A stretch of DNA of 50,092 bases, from NCBI GenBank assembly GCA_032718475.1, contig JAUCBJ010009080.1:1-50092 (forward strand). Direction: 5' to 3'. Both the position numbers and the translations under genes were made by a program. Below are positions 25,601 to 34,000 of this stretch, piece after piece. This stretch comes from Nemertoderma westbladi (taxonomy: Eukaryota; Xenacoelomorpha; Nemertodermatida; Nemertodermatidae). Each line of letters opens with the position of its first letter. Position 1 is the stretch's first letter. The notes beneath the pieces were generated by a model that had not been told where the DNA came from, did not search any database, and was given only the letters and a program-made list of their open reading frames with translations.

Positions 25601-25710
25601 AATATAATAGACTGCATCGTACCTCTTTAGTTGTCCACCAGTGCGGATCTCTCTCAAATCCAGCGCGATCAGGAAATGTTGAGTTTGAAGATGACGCACC
25701 TGGTGGATAA
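16666..25710 (+). CDS. Helitron-like transposon protein: ZnK-OTU-HUH Rep-PIF1 helicase-GIY-YIG (3014 aa)
   Basis: A single intronless frame encodes a rolling-circle transposase. Residues from the ATG: CCHC zinc knuckle (C8, C11, H16, C21); Q/E repeats about 30-330; basic NLS-like patch 343-361; OTU protease about 411-556 (C432, H550); Pro/Thr-rich linker about 560-700; Cys cluster 703-747; Cys/His cluster 1333-1381; acidic tract about 1409-1475; HUH Rep about 1526-1960; PIF1-like helicase about 2374-2822; GIY-YIG nuclease about 2880-2975. The start is the ATG at 16666 (A at -3, G at +4); a TTG in frame four codons earlier is not a credible eukaryotic start. Family (known): Helitron-like elements, closest in layout to animal helentron/Helitron2 proteins, which combine OTU, Rep and helicase. 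All core catalytic residues are present except an Asp-to-Glu change in Walker B. Roles of OTU and GIY-YIG are inferred. Satellites abut both sides. No canonical AATAAA follows the stop closely. Confidence 0.93.
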   Translation: MAKRKQKCSKCGSSKHNIRTCSMWKDIKVPLMEQVELVEQPQGEKEQWMEQMEHREEQQQDEQMNNGEELQQEQQMENGEEQMENGEEQVDNVEEQQQEEQVYNAEEQHHEEHMENGEEQVEKAEEQQQEEQVENAGEQQQEEQMENGEEQQQEQQMENGEEQMGNGEEQVDNVEEQQQEEQVENAEEQHQEEQMENGEEQVENAEEQQQEEQMENGEEQQQEQQMENGEEQQQEQQMENGEEQIENGEEQVENVEEQQQEEQVENAGEQQQEEQIENAEEQQQEEQVENADEQQQEEQSENRKEQQQEQQMENGEEQQQDEQMEHGEGHQGDEQGDWEEVHRRGRKRGQDSQGGQRRRRREGTPPEFHAEPGTQHKDTASEGGQYQSRTGPSRTQFIVLQGSNNCPPQEWLDITCQLNGLHIQPNRGGGDCLYYSILQGLDMHDFNRHYTVASLRKLSADEMERNPLPYANRFIPPTPDEIAGMHPRPASNFHNFVSSTRRSEWGTELNLISLANCLPVSICLLSTESRGVLHFGDSPGVIYVAHWPGHFAALQPGTYSGCNSIPHTRHHQNLPTDNQPSASGVGSNTSDTTNHHPTPSDQPTTFGNLPHRTPQQPAATIPNHRGHPIRPPQPLHSSQAPPIITTEPHNFEVPPTTAAEPQNRSAATPTAAEESRNRCTATPTNNPMAQISSDLPSNESSLCDCCQRHSTHIYDLQIISRDPCKGKKYGRLIQRRPYLLPVCCMQCNTYLNQDNTHIRSNWNIMWPAVLYTCLSSETLMPQTKHTELWHQIPPSIQEMWSSLPLVPSFVTRFKDFTPQIREFQHNISANTLGSLRKALNRECFPEVKCPLGCWQWIDKCKNVSFLDYLAYANIVTLPQSNRENFRSARSDWPQCPRQYLLKWNITPGIVVDKKEGLSVLVCEDHKSMKQQVIHLQTNPFYEDGAVQSVEVFAPATLTPNVVRQGRLNKWNSSNYVINCIGGYHGLSTFTLGASELDSPPIGQQQILREGLCLKYRDDIRETYLNSTWGGASNIVRSKLSGLENSRMTPVGDDLKKCLDGGSYLSIGDSFHIWKICRLQYEKQETQSTNVKYLFQAESLTLSIVHPMNDVGAYPFRVNISSIYDSLGTAITTILLYNRRIHQLCLEKYISDNDNFLGWVLATVATLSGLNWPSKSCNKNIVFDKIAKDPCVLSNSDAPYIDKVIKLLLRLSNTSALRTIDEIISRSETRPDLYELVICQNTASPGIQPKTRIGEFSLMLVLTEDKEDSIIFRWEPTMRFWCIGKGGNRVATTACNKTSWFHTWRLALYINTNTNEHRDDIIKRSLGGQRRITCGKHGLHLINEPRVSNVKCAVEKCRKPANHRCPYGILSYHCLVAVCLKHFRIYSISDASIITIRYHQTPLFDNQPIDLNQGEIDSDAELEELLLDVNIDNGHQSDEVHDNSGIVIPENPEEDSDWEYLEDLQNFLTDENTLPSGDIPSSANSRKQLFPVTGAHHFPSHCLLNDVYGILHREHSKHPSAKKAQLLNEIVAKNSAPSTSLLYPEGNIFPTTFWFNHSGSIIGAIPHHIFSSKKEATYNKKSCHNVSSNKDMLMIRLRDGDLSTSHDLNYLHWVADMRMNIKLNNRPSSVFFNRGLEFLDESRATKVNIHDTPLEFEESNSSRVVKELAALINKYPWSYFFTITANESSTMGLAPIIQSMKDFCEETDSEYSNIYDANVVLICRAWERVAQYMLDYIETSPEERLGPVHHMFARAEFQDQGARGNKCHFHGGISLLPEPIQTTMGRVTCDPDRLPFGPEDFHNLLDAGIVDSWEDFHQAKSIVEMVTIHNCKAASERCHKRKDKDGNKICRVPSHPTSSSNWFQVKKDLYSKEIYTILEEIGLAQRVLNKEYQLEWELAPNLTAGRYHYSTRSPPTYLPTIAEIALALRSSFNCQVTDRKFSSSYLCKYIGGKEERRQIKVFGTKNPDVVRTEVGEQENIKISGVKINQTIEKEKATNSREIGIPELARFALGYPYTRCTADFVHISTLPPEYRSAVSANKSNEQIEGSYGTYIASIETRINLPQWRHFSHSQQRLIREYVSSNYKLGNTERFNIRPPEISIVNKLIDYHEIFVIKSKLPSHFVNDDIHQQQWIDGLNNQVKIRSCAITRAINYIQSQPEKEGKNDILILLNDIQVEDIDGNLHKRFVVYSKETIAVIPNIGASHRIKFLYHIILTLGQFITELDIMEVASFPKAFQNAGLIIDHNNPTQDEANNILRRYVDEQLQTYCFGAKQFEQYLNNAKSAIDEILLSDGRISCDVPSVSYIALREETSERIYTIERSRKLYLVETNHSDLVTKMHLPTTEAFMEATFDDPLNWDPELPVAAHQSMASQTEQNNALQTIKQLVHKFLNPSTDQLPKFLLITGPPGCGKTLLIQIATLYVISLGLNTALLSLTSERSRTLGGFHIHIAFPVPSKSLKHAHPHILAKQCIQSLKKDPMKLILLKRTNVFILEEVGLISAEFYGILDTTMKNIMNNDLPFGGKLLIMNGDQHQLPPIDGRPIFMSTNLITSFQVIQLKHYVRAASDMNLQNCLESMRQTVIPPLQQNEILNTIMAKAKFVNTWSDVPQEAMRIVGSRKAEAKVVKEFLQRKTSDRNTRTVVSKSKDEVQHHYDWAPASTYVTQQLNRHCLEPEELVLFEGAITRLTRNHQQGNTQYSQGQVAVVQNIPEEFNEDALVTVALVPPGVRNLLPVLASWQRVSLGRTTTIPSIVGVQLLQGRRTQYPLRYFIANTIHRIMGETCPIAATQISSAERIFRLWEREQLLVLISRVPAFQYLYFVGPRAETRQALAETLSRTSMWAGPIEERLTALDIHNTNPQRVITDVQHPLRPFYREIPESETGYVYMLISTAHPSISYIGQTGRSMLTRLREHNSGNGSIFTNRTEFHPWAIFAYICQFPSEAEEERTARRMDVERFVHRNIRRNSGPQYVLNQLIRIVAEYNRLHRTSLVVHQCGSLSNPARSGNVEFEDDAPGG
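16687..16728 (+). other. CCHC zinc knuckle at the N-terminus
   Basis: Residues 8-21 fit C-x2-C-x4-H-x4-C exactly (C8, C11, H16, C21) in a Lys/Arg-rich setting. Zinc knuckles of this type bind single-stranded nucleic acid in retroelement and transposon proteins. A role in holding the element's DNA or RNA is an inference. Confidence 0.8.
16800..17660 (+). repeat. In-frame coding minisatellite (Gln/Glu-rich tract)
   Basis: Codons for units such as EEQQQEEQVENA (12 residues) and EEQMENG (7 residues) are repeated for about 300 residues. Every unit length is a multiple of three bases, so copy-number changes keep the frame. The composition (Glu, Gln, with Met/Val-Glu-Asn) predicts a highly charged helical or coiled-coil spacer. 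The same DNA is open on the minus strand only because of its biased composition. Confidence 0.9.
17896..18333 (+). other. OTU-like cysteine protease domain
   Basis: Residues about 411-556. The nucleophile motif reads RGGGDCLYYSIL with C432. A WGTELNLISLA segment precedes the last strands, and the C-terminal motif is HWPGHFAAL with H550 as the likely catalytic His. OTU proteases cleave ubiquitin chains or polyproteins. OTU domains are established passengers of several animal Helitron-like and other transposon proteins. Both catalytic residues are present, so the domain is likely active. Whether its target is the element's own polyprotein or host ubiquitin cannot be told. Confidence 0.85.
18772..18909 (+). 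other. Cysteine cluster, possible zinc ribbon
   Basis: Residues 703-747 hold C703, C705, C706 and H709, then C743, C744 and C747 after a 36-residue basic loop. Paired Cys clusters of this kind usually bind zinc. I do not recognise a named family. It lies between the Pro/Thr-rich linker and a long region (about 750-1330) that I cannot assign. Confidence 0.5.
20662..20808 (+). other. Cys/His cluster, possible B-box-like zinc finger
   Basis: C1333, H1336 and H1339 are followed by C1351, C1356, H1362, C1364, H1372, C1373, C1378 and H1381. The spacing suggests two zinc sites. An acidic tract (about 1409-1475) follows and separates this part from the Rep domain. Its function is unknown; DNA binding at the element ends is one option. 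Confidence 0.5.
21241..22545 (+). other. HUH Rep endonuclease domain (Helitron type)
   Basis: Residues about 1526-1960. It opens with LYPEGNIFPTTFW (1541-1553), followed by FFTITANESS (1679-1688), the conserved first Rep motif. The metal-binding HUH motif is CHFHGGI with H1767 and H1769. A CHKRKD...CRVPSHP segment follows. The catalytic tyrosines sit in YLCKYIGG, Y1944 and Y1948, with three residues between them as in Helitron Rep. This domain nicks one strand at an element end and becomes covalently joined to it. Everything needed appears intact. Confidence 0.92.
23785..25128 (+). other. PIF1-like SF1 helicase domain
   Basis: Walker A is GPPGCGKT (2405-2412). GGFHIHIAFP (near 2446-2452) matches the TxH/F region. 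Walker B is ILEEVGLISAE (2491-2501), with Glu in place of the usual Asp at 2493. Motif III is NGDQHQLPPIDG (from 2528). R2562 lies in the motif IV region. YSQGQ is at 2696-2700, TIHRIMGET near 2773 and LVLISRVP with R2809. The order and spacing fit the helicase of Helitron-like proteins, which unwinds the strand released by Rep. Confidence 0.92.
25303..25590 (+). other. GIY-YIG endonuclease domain at the C-terminus
   Basis: Residues about 2880-2975. GYVY (2881-2884) is the GIY half and YIGQTG (2896-2901) the YIG half, 11 residues apart. TRLREH (2906-2911) supplies the conserved Arg and His. VERFVHR with E2953 fits the catalytic Glu that binds the metal, followed by an LNQ segment. GIY-YIG enzymes cut DNA in homing endonucleases, UvrC and Penelope-like elements. 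Here the domain ends 39 residues before the stop and is in frame with the helicase. Its presence in a Helitron-like protein is unusual. Confidence 0.87.
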
Positions 25711-25756
25711 ATTGAATTAATAATATCTCCAAAAATTTATCTTTATGTTAACCCGT
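25711..25756 (+). other. Short spacer after the stop codon
   Basis: Only about 46 bp separate the TAA from the first recognisable 96-bp monomer. The spacer has no canonical AATAAA, so transcription must terminate within the satellite or use a non-canonical signal. The short GTACGTAC palindrome lies near 25755. Confidence 0.5.
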
Positions 25757-27756
25757 ACGTACATGAGTGTATGTTTGCCCGTACTTGTGTAGAAGAATGC
25801 TTTGCTAATTCATACCACAATCTATTTTGCTCCACTTACTTTCATATTTTGCCAAGTATGAGGTGAGTGTATGTTTGCCCGTACTTGTGTAGAAGAATGC
25901 TTTGCTAATTCATACCACAATCAATTTTGCTCCACTTTCATATTTTGCCATGTATGAGGTGAGTGTATGTTTGCCCGGACTTGTGTAGAAGAATGCTTTG
26001 CCAATTCATACCACAATCCATTTTGCTCCACTTTCATATTTTGCCAAGTATGAGGTGAGTGTATGTTTGCCCGTACTTGTGTAGAAGAATGCTTTGCTAA
26101 TTCATACCACAATCAATTTTGCTCCACTTTCATATTTTGCCATGTATGAGGTGAGTGTATGTTTGCCCGGACTTGTGTAGAAGAATGCTTTGCCAATTCA
26201 TACCACAATCCATTTTGCTCCACTTTCATATTTTGTCATGTATGAGGTGAGTGTATGTTTGCCCGTACTTGTGTAGAAGAATGCTTTGCCAATTCATACC
26301 ACAATCAATTTTGCTCCACTTTCATATTTTGCCATGTATGAGGTGAGTGTATGTTTGCCCTTACTTGTGTAGAAGAATGCTTTGCCAATTCATACCACAA
26401 TCTATTTTGCTCCACTTTCATATTTTGCCATGTATGAGGTGAGTGTATGTTTGCCCGTACTTGTGTAGAAGAATGCTTTGCCAATTCTTACCTCAATCAA
26501 TTTGGCTCCACTTTCATATTTTGCCAAGGATGAGGTGAGTGTATGTTTGCCCGTACTTGTGTAGAATGCTTTGCTAATTCATACCACAATCCATTTTGAT
26601 CCATATTAATATTTTGTCATGTATGAGGTGAGTGTATGTTTGCCCGTACTTGTGTAGAAGAATGCTTTGCCAATTCTTACCACGATCCATTTTGCTCCAC
26701 TTTCATATTTTGCCAAGGATGCGGTGAGTGTGTGTTTGCCCGTACTTGTGTAGAATGCTTTACCAATTATACCACAATCCATTTTGATCCAATTAATATT
26801 TTGCCCAAGTATGAGGTGAGTGTGTGTTTGCCCGTACTTGTGTAGAATGCTTTGCTAATTCATACCACAATCCATTTTGATCCATATTAATATTTTGTCA
26901 TGTATGAGGTGAGTGTATGTTTGCCCGTACTTGTATAGAAGAATGCTTTGCCAATTTATACCACAATCCATTTTGCTGCACTTTCATATTTTGCCATGTA
27001 TGAGGTGAGTGTAGGTTTGGCCGTACTTGTGTAGAAGAATGCTTTGCCAATTCATACCACAATCCATTTTGCTCCACTTTCATATTTTGCCAAGGATGCG
27101 GTGAGTGTATGTTTGCCCGTACTTGTGTAGAATGCTTTACCAATTATACCACAATCCATTTTGCTCCTCTTTCATATTTTGCCAAGGATGCGGTGAGTGT
27201 GTGTTTGCCCGTACTTGTATAGAAGAATGCTTTGCCAATTCATACCACAATCCATTTTGCTGCACTTTCATATTTTGCCATGTATGAGGTGAGTGTATGT
27301 TTGGCCGTACTTGTGTAGAAGAATGCTTTGCCAATTCATACCACAATCCATTTTGCTCCACTTTCACATTTTGCCAAGTATGAGGTGAGTGTATGTTTGC
27401 CCGTACTTGTATAGAAGAATGCTTTGCCAATTCGTACCACAATCCATTTTGCTGCACTTTCATATTTTGCCAAGTATGAGGTGAGTGTGTGTTTGCCCGT
27501 ACTTGTGTAGAATGCTTTACCAATTATACCACAATCCATTTTGCTCCACTTTCATATTTTGCCAAGTAAGAGGTGAGTGTATGTTTGCCCTTACTTGTGT
27601 AGAAGAATGCTTTGCCAATTCATACCACAATCAATTTTGCTCCACTTACTTTAATATTTTGTCCAAGTATGAGGTGAGTGTATGTTTGCCCGTACTTGTG
27701 TAGAATGCTTTGCCAAATCATACCACAATACATTTGCTCCACTTTAAAGTTTTGCC
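25757..27756. repeat. 96-bp satellite array, block 1 (about 21 copies)
   Basis: Monomers are recognised by gaggtgagtgtatgtttgcc and aattcataccacaatc. Exact 96-bp spacing is seen at 25861, 25957 and 26053. Many units have agaagaatgc; later units drop three bases (agaatgc) and approach the 93-94-bp form found in block 2. The last unit is degraded. Several frames stay open through two or more units, giving repetitive peptides on both strands that are artefacts. Confidence 0.95.
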
Positions 27757-29030
27757 TTAGTTCATTCATATAATTACTAATTTGATTCTATTAACTATAT
27801 TAAATAAACACATTATCCATTATTCAATTATTATATATCTTAATAGTTATAGCATCTTTGTCATACATTATTACGAAATATATAACTATATATAATACAT
27901 AATTACATTAAATCTTTTATATATATTATAATTAATTTTTATAAATAATTTTAAGGAAAAAAGAAGATACCAAAAATAAAGTCATTTGCATTGCTTACAC
28001 TTACTACTAGTACAATATGGCAATGATGATTGATATCTGGTAATGACAATATATATAATGGAAACAATAATGTCTATTACTATCACTGTCATCTATTACG
28101 GTCATATGAAGATTATTTATTCTGAGCCATATTGATTACTAACTATTTACACATTAAATTTCTTAATGTAGTTATAAATTATTTTTGAGCGCAATATCAA
28201 TGTGTTGGTACAACTTCCTGTTATTTTGCAATTCAATTACCATATATGCAGTATTCCTGTTTACGTTTCTTATGTCTTATATTTCCATACTCGCATTGGC
28301 CCAATGTTTCATAATACTTCCAATACAACCATAATCATTTGTAGTCCTACTACTTGTCAGTATGTAATTTGTGATGTAATTATTGTTCAATTTATGCGTA
28401 TATGATATATTAATTATCCTAGTAAAAATATTAAAAATTCAAAAAAATACATATAATAAATAATATTAAAAATATTAAAATAATTACATTTCAAAATAAA
28501 TTAATTAGTATTAAGCATAGATATATTATTAGGTTTACAGCGTTATGATAGTATTTCTATTTATTTCACCACATTTCATAAACATACATATTATAGAAAA
28601 TATATTTTACTTATTACAATAATATACTTATTAAATTACTATTATAATTTTTGAATATAAAATTAACCGAATCATAATAATTTTTCTGTATAAATCGTGT
28701 ATCCTAATTAAAATAAAAAATAATGAATACGTATAATGTAGATTGCATGGATTGCATGGAAATTAAAAACATACATATGTATAATTTTCCATTTATTTTT
28801 TAATTTTATGGTACATATGACCATGACCGACCACCTCAAAGTGTTCTGTAATCACATATGGTATTACACTTTCATATAATGTCGTCATATTTCTTGGAAT
28901 CAGTATATCACTGTATGCTTTCCCATTGGGGTAACGGCAATATTTTTTACGTTTTTGTAATGAACATTATTGTAAATTCTACTTTATGCTGCCTCTTTTT
29001 TTGTGGCAAAATATTATATTAAAAATCAGT

Positions 29031-30301
29031 AATATATCATTCATAACTACTTTATAGATTGCTTATTTCTAGTTCTTGACTAAATCAGTACACTAACTAA
29101 TCATCCTTTTTAATATAGTAATTAACTTAATTATAGCTCTATGATATTATAAATGATTGGAAATATTTTTGTTATATACATATTATATATACTGCCTATA
29201 TTAACCACCTGTATTAAATAAAGATAACTTTATTATATCTATTATAGCGCAGCTCTTTATATCAATAACGATTTGTAATTTATATTTTCATCACATTAAT
29301 TCAGATACCCTTTTCAAGCAAGAACTCTAAAATGATAATGTAACTTCAGATTTTAGTGAAACTACAATTGCTATGGCCGAATATAAAATTACCCATTTAT
29401 ATTTCATGTTATGCTATATAAATAGCAAAAAATATTCAAATTTATACTTTACGGTGTTGATAACATACATGACCGTATGCTGTTTAATTAAATATATTAT
29501 CAGTTGTTTTCACATTATAATATGTGGAATGTATTATTATAAAAAAAACAAGGAAAGTAATATATTATAATATTGGGGTGCACCTATTGGTGGTCAGGGT
29601 GCACTTTGCAATATGCAGGGTTTTCATTGGGGTGCATTGTCGTGGTTGTAACATTCATTTCATTTCATTTCTTGTTACTGGTGGTTGGGGGGTGGGGTGG
29701 TTGATGGGGTGGCAATGCACCTAGCAATGTTAACCTTGTGAGATCGTGGCAAGTCATATTATATGTCAGAATATACGACATACTGGATGCTCTCCATGTT
29801 ATTAAACATAGAGCTTTTACTCAAAATCCATTTCTGATAGGGCCTTCCTTTCTAGATACTGGATTAAAACATACTGGATTCATACTGGATATTAACTTGA
29901 ATTACACATTTAAATGTCTCGATTTGCCAATTATTCAGATAAAGCAATATAATATATAATTTCCCTGAAATGTGAAATTATATTCATTATTTTATAGTTC
30001 TTGCTTGAAACGGGTATCGGAATTGGTATGATAAATATATGAATGGCAAATAGTATTATTAATATATTTAGCTGCACTACAATAGTTATAATAAATTATC
30101 TTTATTTTCCACAGTTGGTTATTATAGCCGATAATTATAATATGTGTATAACAAAAAGATTATCAGTCATTAAAATATCAGTTAAACTATATTTCAGTTA
30201 ATTGTTATATTAATAATTTCGATTATTAGTTTTACTACTGTTGGCTAATTTAGTTAAGAACTCGAAATAAGGTATCTCTGAAATAGTTATTAATGATATA
30301 T
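29031..30301. repeat. Long imperfect inverted repeat (arms about 340 bp, loop about 585 bp)
   Basis: The reverse complement of 29955-30301 aligns along its whole length with 29031-29370. Shared blocks include caagcaagaact (near 29317, inverted near 29998), aataaagataa with a cgcagc/tgcagc segment, gttata.acatattata, and agttcttgactaaat against agttcttaactaaat. By eye identity is about two thirds to three quarters, with few indels. The loop holds a GC-richer patch (29575-29720) with repeated ggggtgca. It may be a large foldback element, a transposon with long terminal inverted repeats, or two inverted insertions of one repeat. Confidence 0.75.
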
Positions 30302-30439
30302 AAATGTTTATTAATATATTGTCTTATAACTTATTCAAAAGTTCCACTTTAATTTCCTGCTATGTCAGCTTTGTATATGACTAATTTTTTTGCCAGTCTG
30401 AAATAAACATTGTAAACAGATTGTGCAATGGGGTACCTT

Positions 30440-30577
30440 ACCTCTCAGGTTTGTTCAGCTGTATCACCCGGGCATGAGGTCACGCTGTTTACCTGGGCAC
30501 GGAGTCACGCTGTTCACCTATCTCACCCGGACGCCGGGTCACACTTTTCACCTGTCTTACCCGGACGCAGGGTCACG
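30440..30577. repeat. GC-rich 34-bp minisatellite, about four copies
   Basis: gtcac recurs at 30479, 30504, 30538 and 30572 (25, 34 and 34 bp apart), each followed by a tttcacct-like block and a cacccgg or tacccgg block. It stands out as GC-rich inside very AT-rich DNA, just outside the right arm of the long inverted repeat. Confidence 0.7.
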
Positions 30578-31037
30578 ATTATTATTAGGATTCACGATCT
30601 AGTCACGATATAGGACAAATTATAATAAAAAACAAATAAATAGATAAATTAAAATAAACAAAACATAATAGAAAACAAAGTAAAAAACACTAATAATAAA
30701 ACCAACATGTGATTTGTATGCCGGTTCGTCAAGTTGTAAAAGTAATACAAACTGCGGTTTGTGTCCGGCTATTAATGATATATCCTCTTCTAGCATGCTG
30801 CACCACAATAAACAAATCATAATTTATCATGATAAATTTCACCACTTATCTTTTCAAATTTTGTTCTGTAAGTTTAATATTTTTATACTGTTAATTAATA
30901 TTTAGGACTACTTATATAAATATAAATATTCGAATTACTTTATTAATTATCAATATTTATGTATATAAATAAATATCATCGAAATATAAAAAAAATAATT
31001 AATAAACATTAACAAAAAAGAGAAAAAAAAGTAAATA

Positions 31038-34000
31038 TGCCCAAGTATGAGTTGAGTGTATGTTTGCCCGTACTTGTGTAGAATGCTTTGCTAATTCATA
31101 CCACAATCCATGTTGCCCCACGTTCATATTTTGCCCAAGTATGAGGTGAGTGTATGTTTGCCCGCACTTGTGTAGAATGCTTTGCTAATTCATACCACAA
31201 TCCATTTTGATCCATATTAATATTTTGCCCAAGTATGAGGTGAGTGTATGTTTGCCCACTCGTATTTGTGTAGAATGCTTTGCTAATTCATACCACAATC
31301 CATTTTGATCCATATTAATATTTTGCCCAAGTATGAGGTGAGTGTATGTTTGCCCGTACTTGAGTAGAATGCATTGCTAATTCATACCACAATCCATGTT
31401 GCTCCACTTTCATATTTTGCCCAAGAATGGGGTGAGTGTATGTTTGCCCGCACTTGTGTAGAATGCTTTGCTAATTCATACCACAATCCATTTTGATCCA
31501 TATTAATATTTTGCCCAAGTATGAGGTGAGTGTATGTTTGCCCACTCGTATTTGTGTAGAATGCTTTGCTAATTCATACCACAATCCATTTTGATCCATA
31601 TTAATATTTTGCCCAAGTATGAGGTGAGTGTATGTTTGCCCGTACTTGAGTAGAATGCATTGCTAATTCATACCACAATCCATTTTGATCCACTTTCATA
31701 TTTTGCCCAAGTATGAGTTCAGTGTATGTTTGCCCGTACTTGTGTAGAGCGCTTTGCTAATTCTTACCACAATCCATTTTGATCCATATTAATATTTTGC
31801 CCAAGTATGAGGTGAGTGTATGTTTGCCCGTATTTGTGTAGAATGCTTTGCTAATTCATGCCACTATCCATTTTGAACCATATTAATAATTTGTTAAGTA
31901 TGGGTGAGTGTATGTTTGCCCGTACTTGAGTAGAATGCATTGCTAATTCATACCACAATCCATGTTGCTCCACTTTCATATTTTGCCCAAGAATGGGGTG
32001 AGTGTATGTTTGCCCGCACTTGTGTAGAATGCTTTGCTAATTCATACCACAATCCATGTTGCTCCACTTTCATATTTTGCCCAAGAATGGGGTGAGTGTA
32101 TGTTTGCCCGCACTTGTGTAGAATGCTTTGCTAATTCATACCACAATCGATTTTCATCCATATTAATATTTTGCCCAAGTATGACGTGAGTGTATGTTTC
32201 CCGCACTTGCGTAGAATGCTTTGCTATTTCATACCACAATCCATTTTGATCCATATAAAAATTTTGCCAAAGTATGAGGTGAGTGTATGTTTGCTCATAT
32301 TTGTGTAGAATGCTTTACCAATTATACCGCAATACATTTGCTCCACTAAATATTTTGCCAAGTATGACGTGAGTGTATGTTTGCCCGTACTTGTGTAGAA
32401 TGCTTTTCTAATTCTTACCACAATCCATTTTGATCCAATTAATATTTTGCCCAAGAATGAGGTGAGTGTATGTTTGCCCGTATTTGTGTAGAATGCTTTG
32501 CTAATTCATACCACAATCCATTTAGATCCATATTAATATTTTGTCCAAGTATCAGATGAGTGTATGTTTGCCCGTACTTGTAGAGTGCTTTGCTAATTCA
32601 TACCACAATACATTTTGATCCATATTAATATTTTGCCCAAGTATGAGGTGAGTGTATGTTTGCCCGCACTTGTGTAGAATGCTTTGCTAATTCATACCAC
32701 AATCCATGTTGCTCCACTTTCATATTTTGCCCAAGAATGGGGTGAGTGTATGTTTGCCCGCACTTGTGTAGAATGCTTTGCTAATTCATACCACAATCCA
32801 TGTTGCTCCACTTTCATATTTTGCCCAAGAATGGGGTGAGTGTATGTTTGCCCGCACTTGCGTAGAATGCTTTGCTAATTCATACCACAATCCATGTTGC
32901 TCCACTTTCATATTTTGCCCAAGAATGGGGTGAGTGTATGTTTGCCCGCACTTGTGTAGAATGCTTTGCTAATTCATACCACAATCGATTTTCATCCATA
33001 TTAATATTTTGCCCAAGTATGACGTGAGTGTATGTTTCCCGCACTTGCGTAGAATGCTTTGCTATTTCATACCACAATCCATTTTGATCCATATAAAAAT
33101 TTTGCCCAAGTATGAGGTGAGTGTATGTTTGCTCATATTTGTGTAGAATGCTTTACCAATTATACCGCAATACATTTGCTCCACTAAATATTTTGCCAAG
33201 TATGACGTGAGTGTATGTTTGCCCGTAGTTGTGTAGAATGCTTTTCTAATTCTTACCACAATCCATTTTGATCCAATTAATATTTTGCCCAAGAATGAGG
33301 TGAGTGTATGTTTGCCCGTATTTGTGTAGAATGCTTTGCTAATTCATACCACAATCCATTTAGATCCATATTAATATTTTGTCCAAGTATGAGGTGAGTG
33401 TATGTTTGCCCGTACTTGTAGAGTGCTTTGCTAATTCATACCACAATACATTTTGATCCATATTAATATTTTGTCCAAGTATGAGGTGAGTGTTTGTTTG
33501 CCCGTATTTGTGTAGAATGCTTTGCTAATTCATACCACAATCCATTTGATCCATATTAAATTTTTGCCCAAGTATGAGGTGAGTGTATGTTTGCTCATAT
33601 TTGTGTAGAATGCTTTACCAATTATACCGCAATACATTTGCTCCACTAAATATTTTGCCAAGTATGACGTGAGTGTATGTTTGCCCGTACTTGTGTAGAA
33701 TGCTTTACTAATTCATACCACAATCCATGTTGCCCCACTTTCATATTTTGCCCAAGTATGAGGTGAGTGTATGTTTGCCCGCACTTGTGTTGAATGCTTT
33801 GCTAATTCATACCACAATCCATGTTGCTCCAATTTCATATTTTGCCCAAGTATGAGGTGAGTGTATGTTTGCCCGTATATGTGTAGAATGCTTTGCTAAT
33901 TCATACCACAATCCATTTTGATCCACTTTCATATTTTGCCCAAGTATGAGGTGAGTGTATGTTTGCCCGTATTTATGTAGAATGCTTTGCTAATTCATAC

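Larger units (their letters stand above)
27757..31037. other. AT-rich segment splitting the 94-96-bp satellite
   Basis: About 3.3 kb of very AT-rich DNA with no satellite monomers and no credible gene. The satellite stops at ttttgcc on the left and resumes at tgcccaag on the right, the same phase of the monomer. It therefore looks like an insertion into one array, or DNA retained between two array expansions. It contains the long inverted repeat at 29031-30301 and a GC-rich minisatellite at 30440-30577. Small frames at 28202-28405, 29373-29570 and 29738-29959 are not convincing genes. Confidence 0.6.

Noticed and set aside
27757-31037. Terminal inverted repeats at the very ends of the AT-rich segment
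   Set aside because: The first and last 60 bp do not pair convincingly; only the internal arms at 29031-30301 do.
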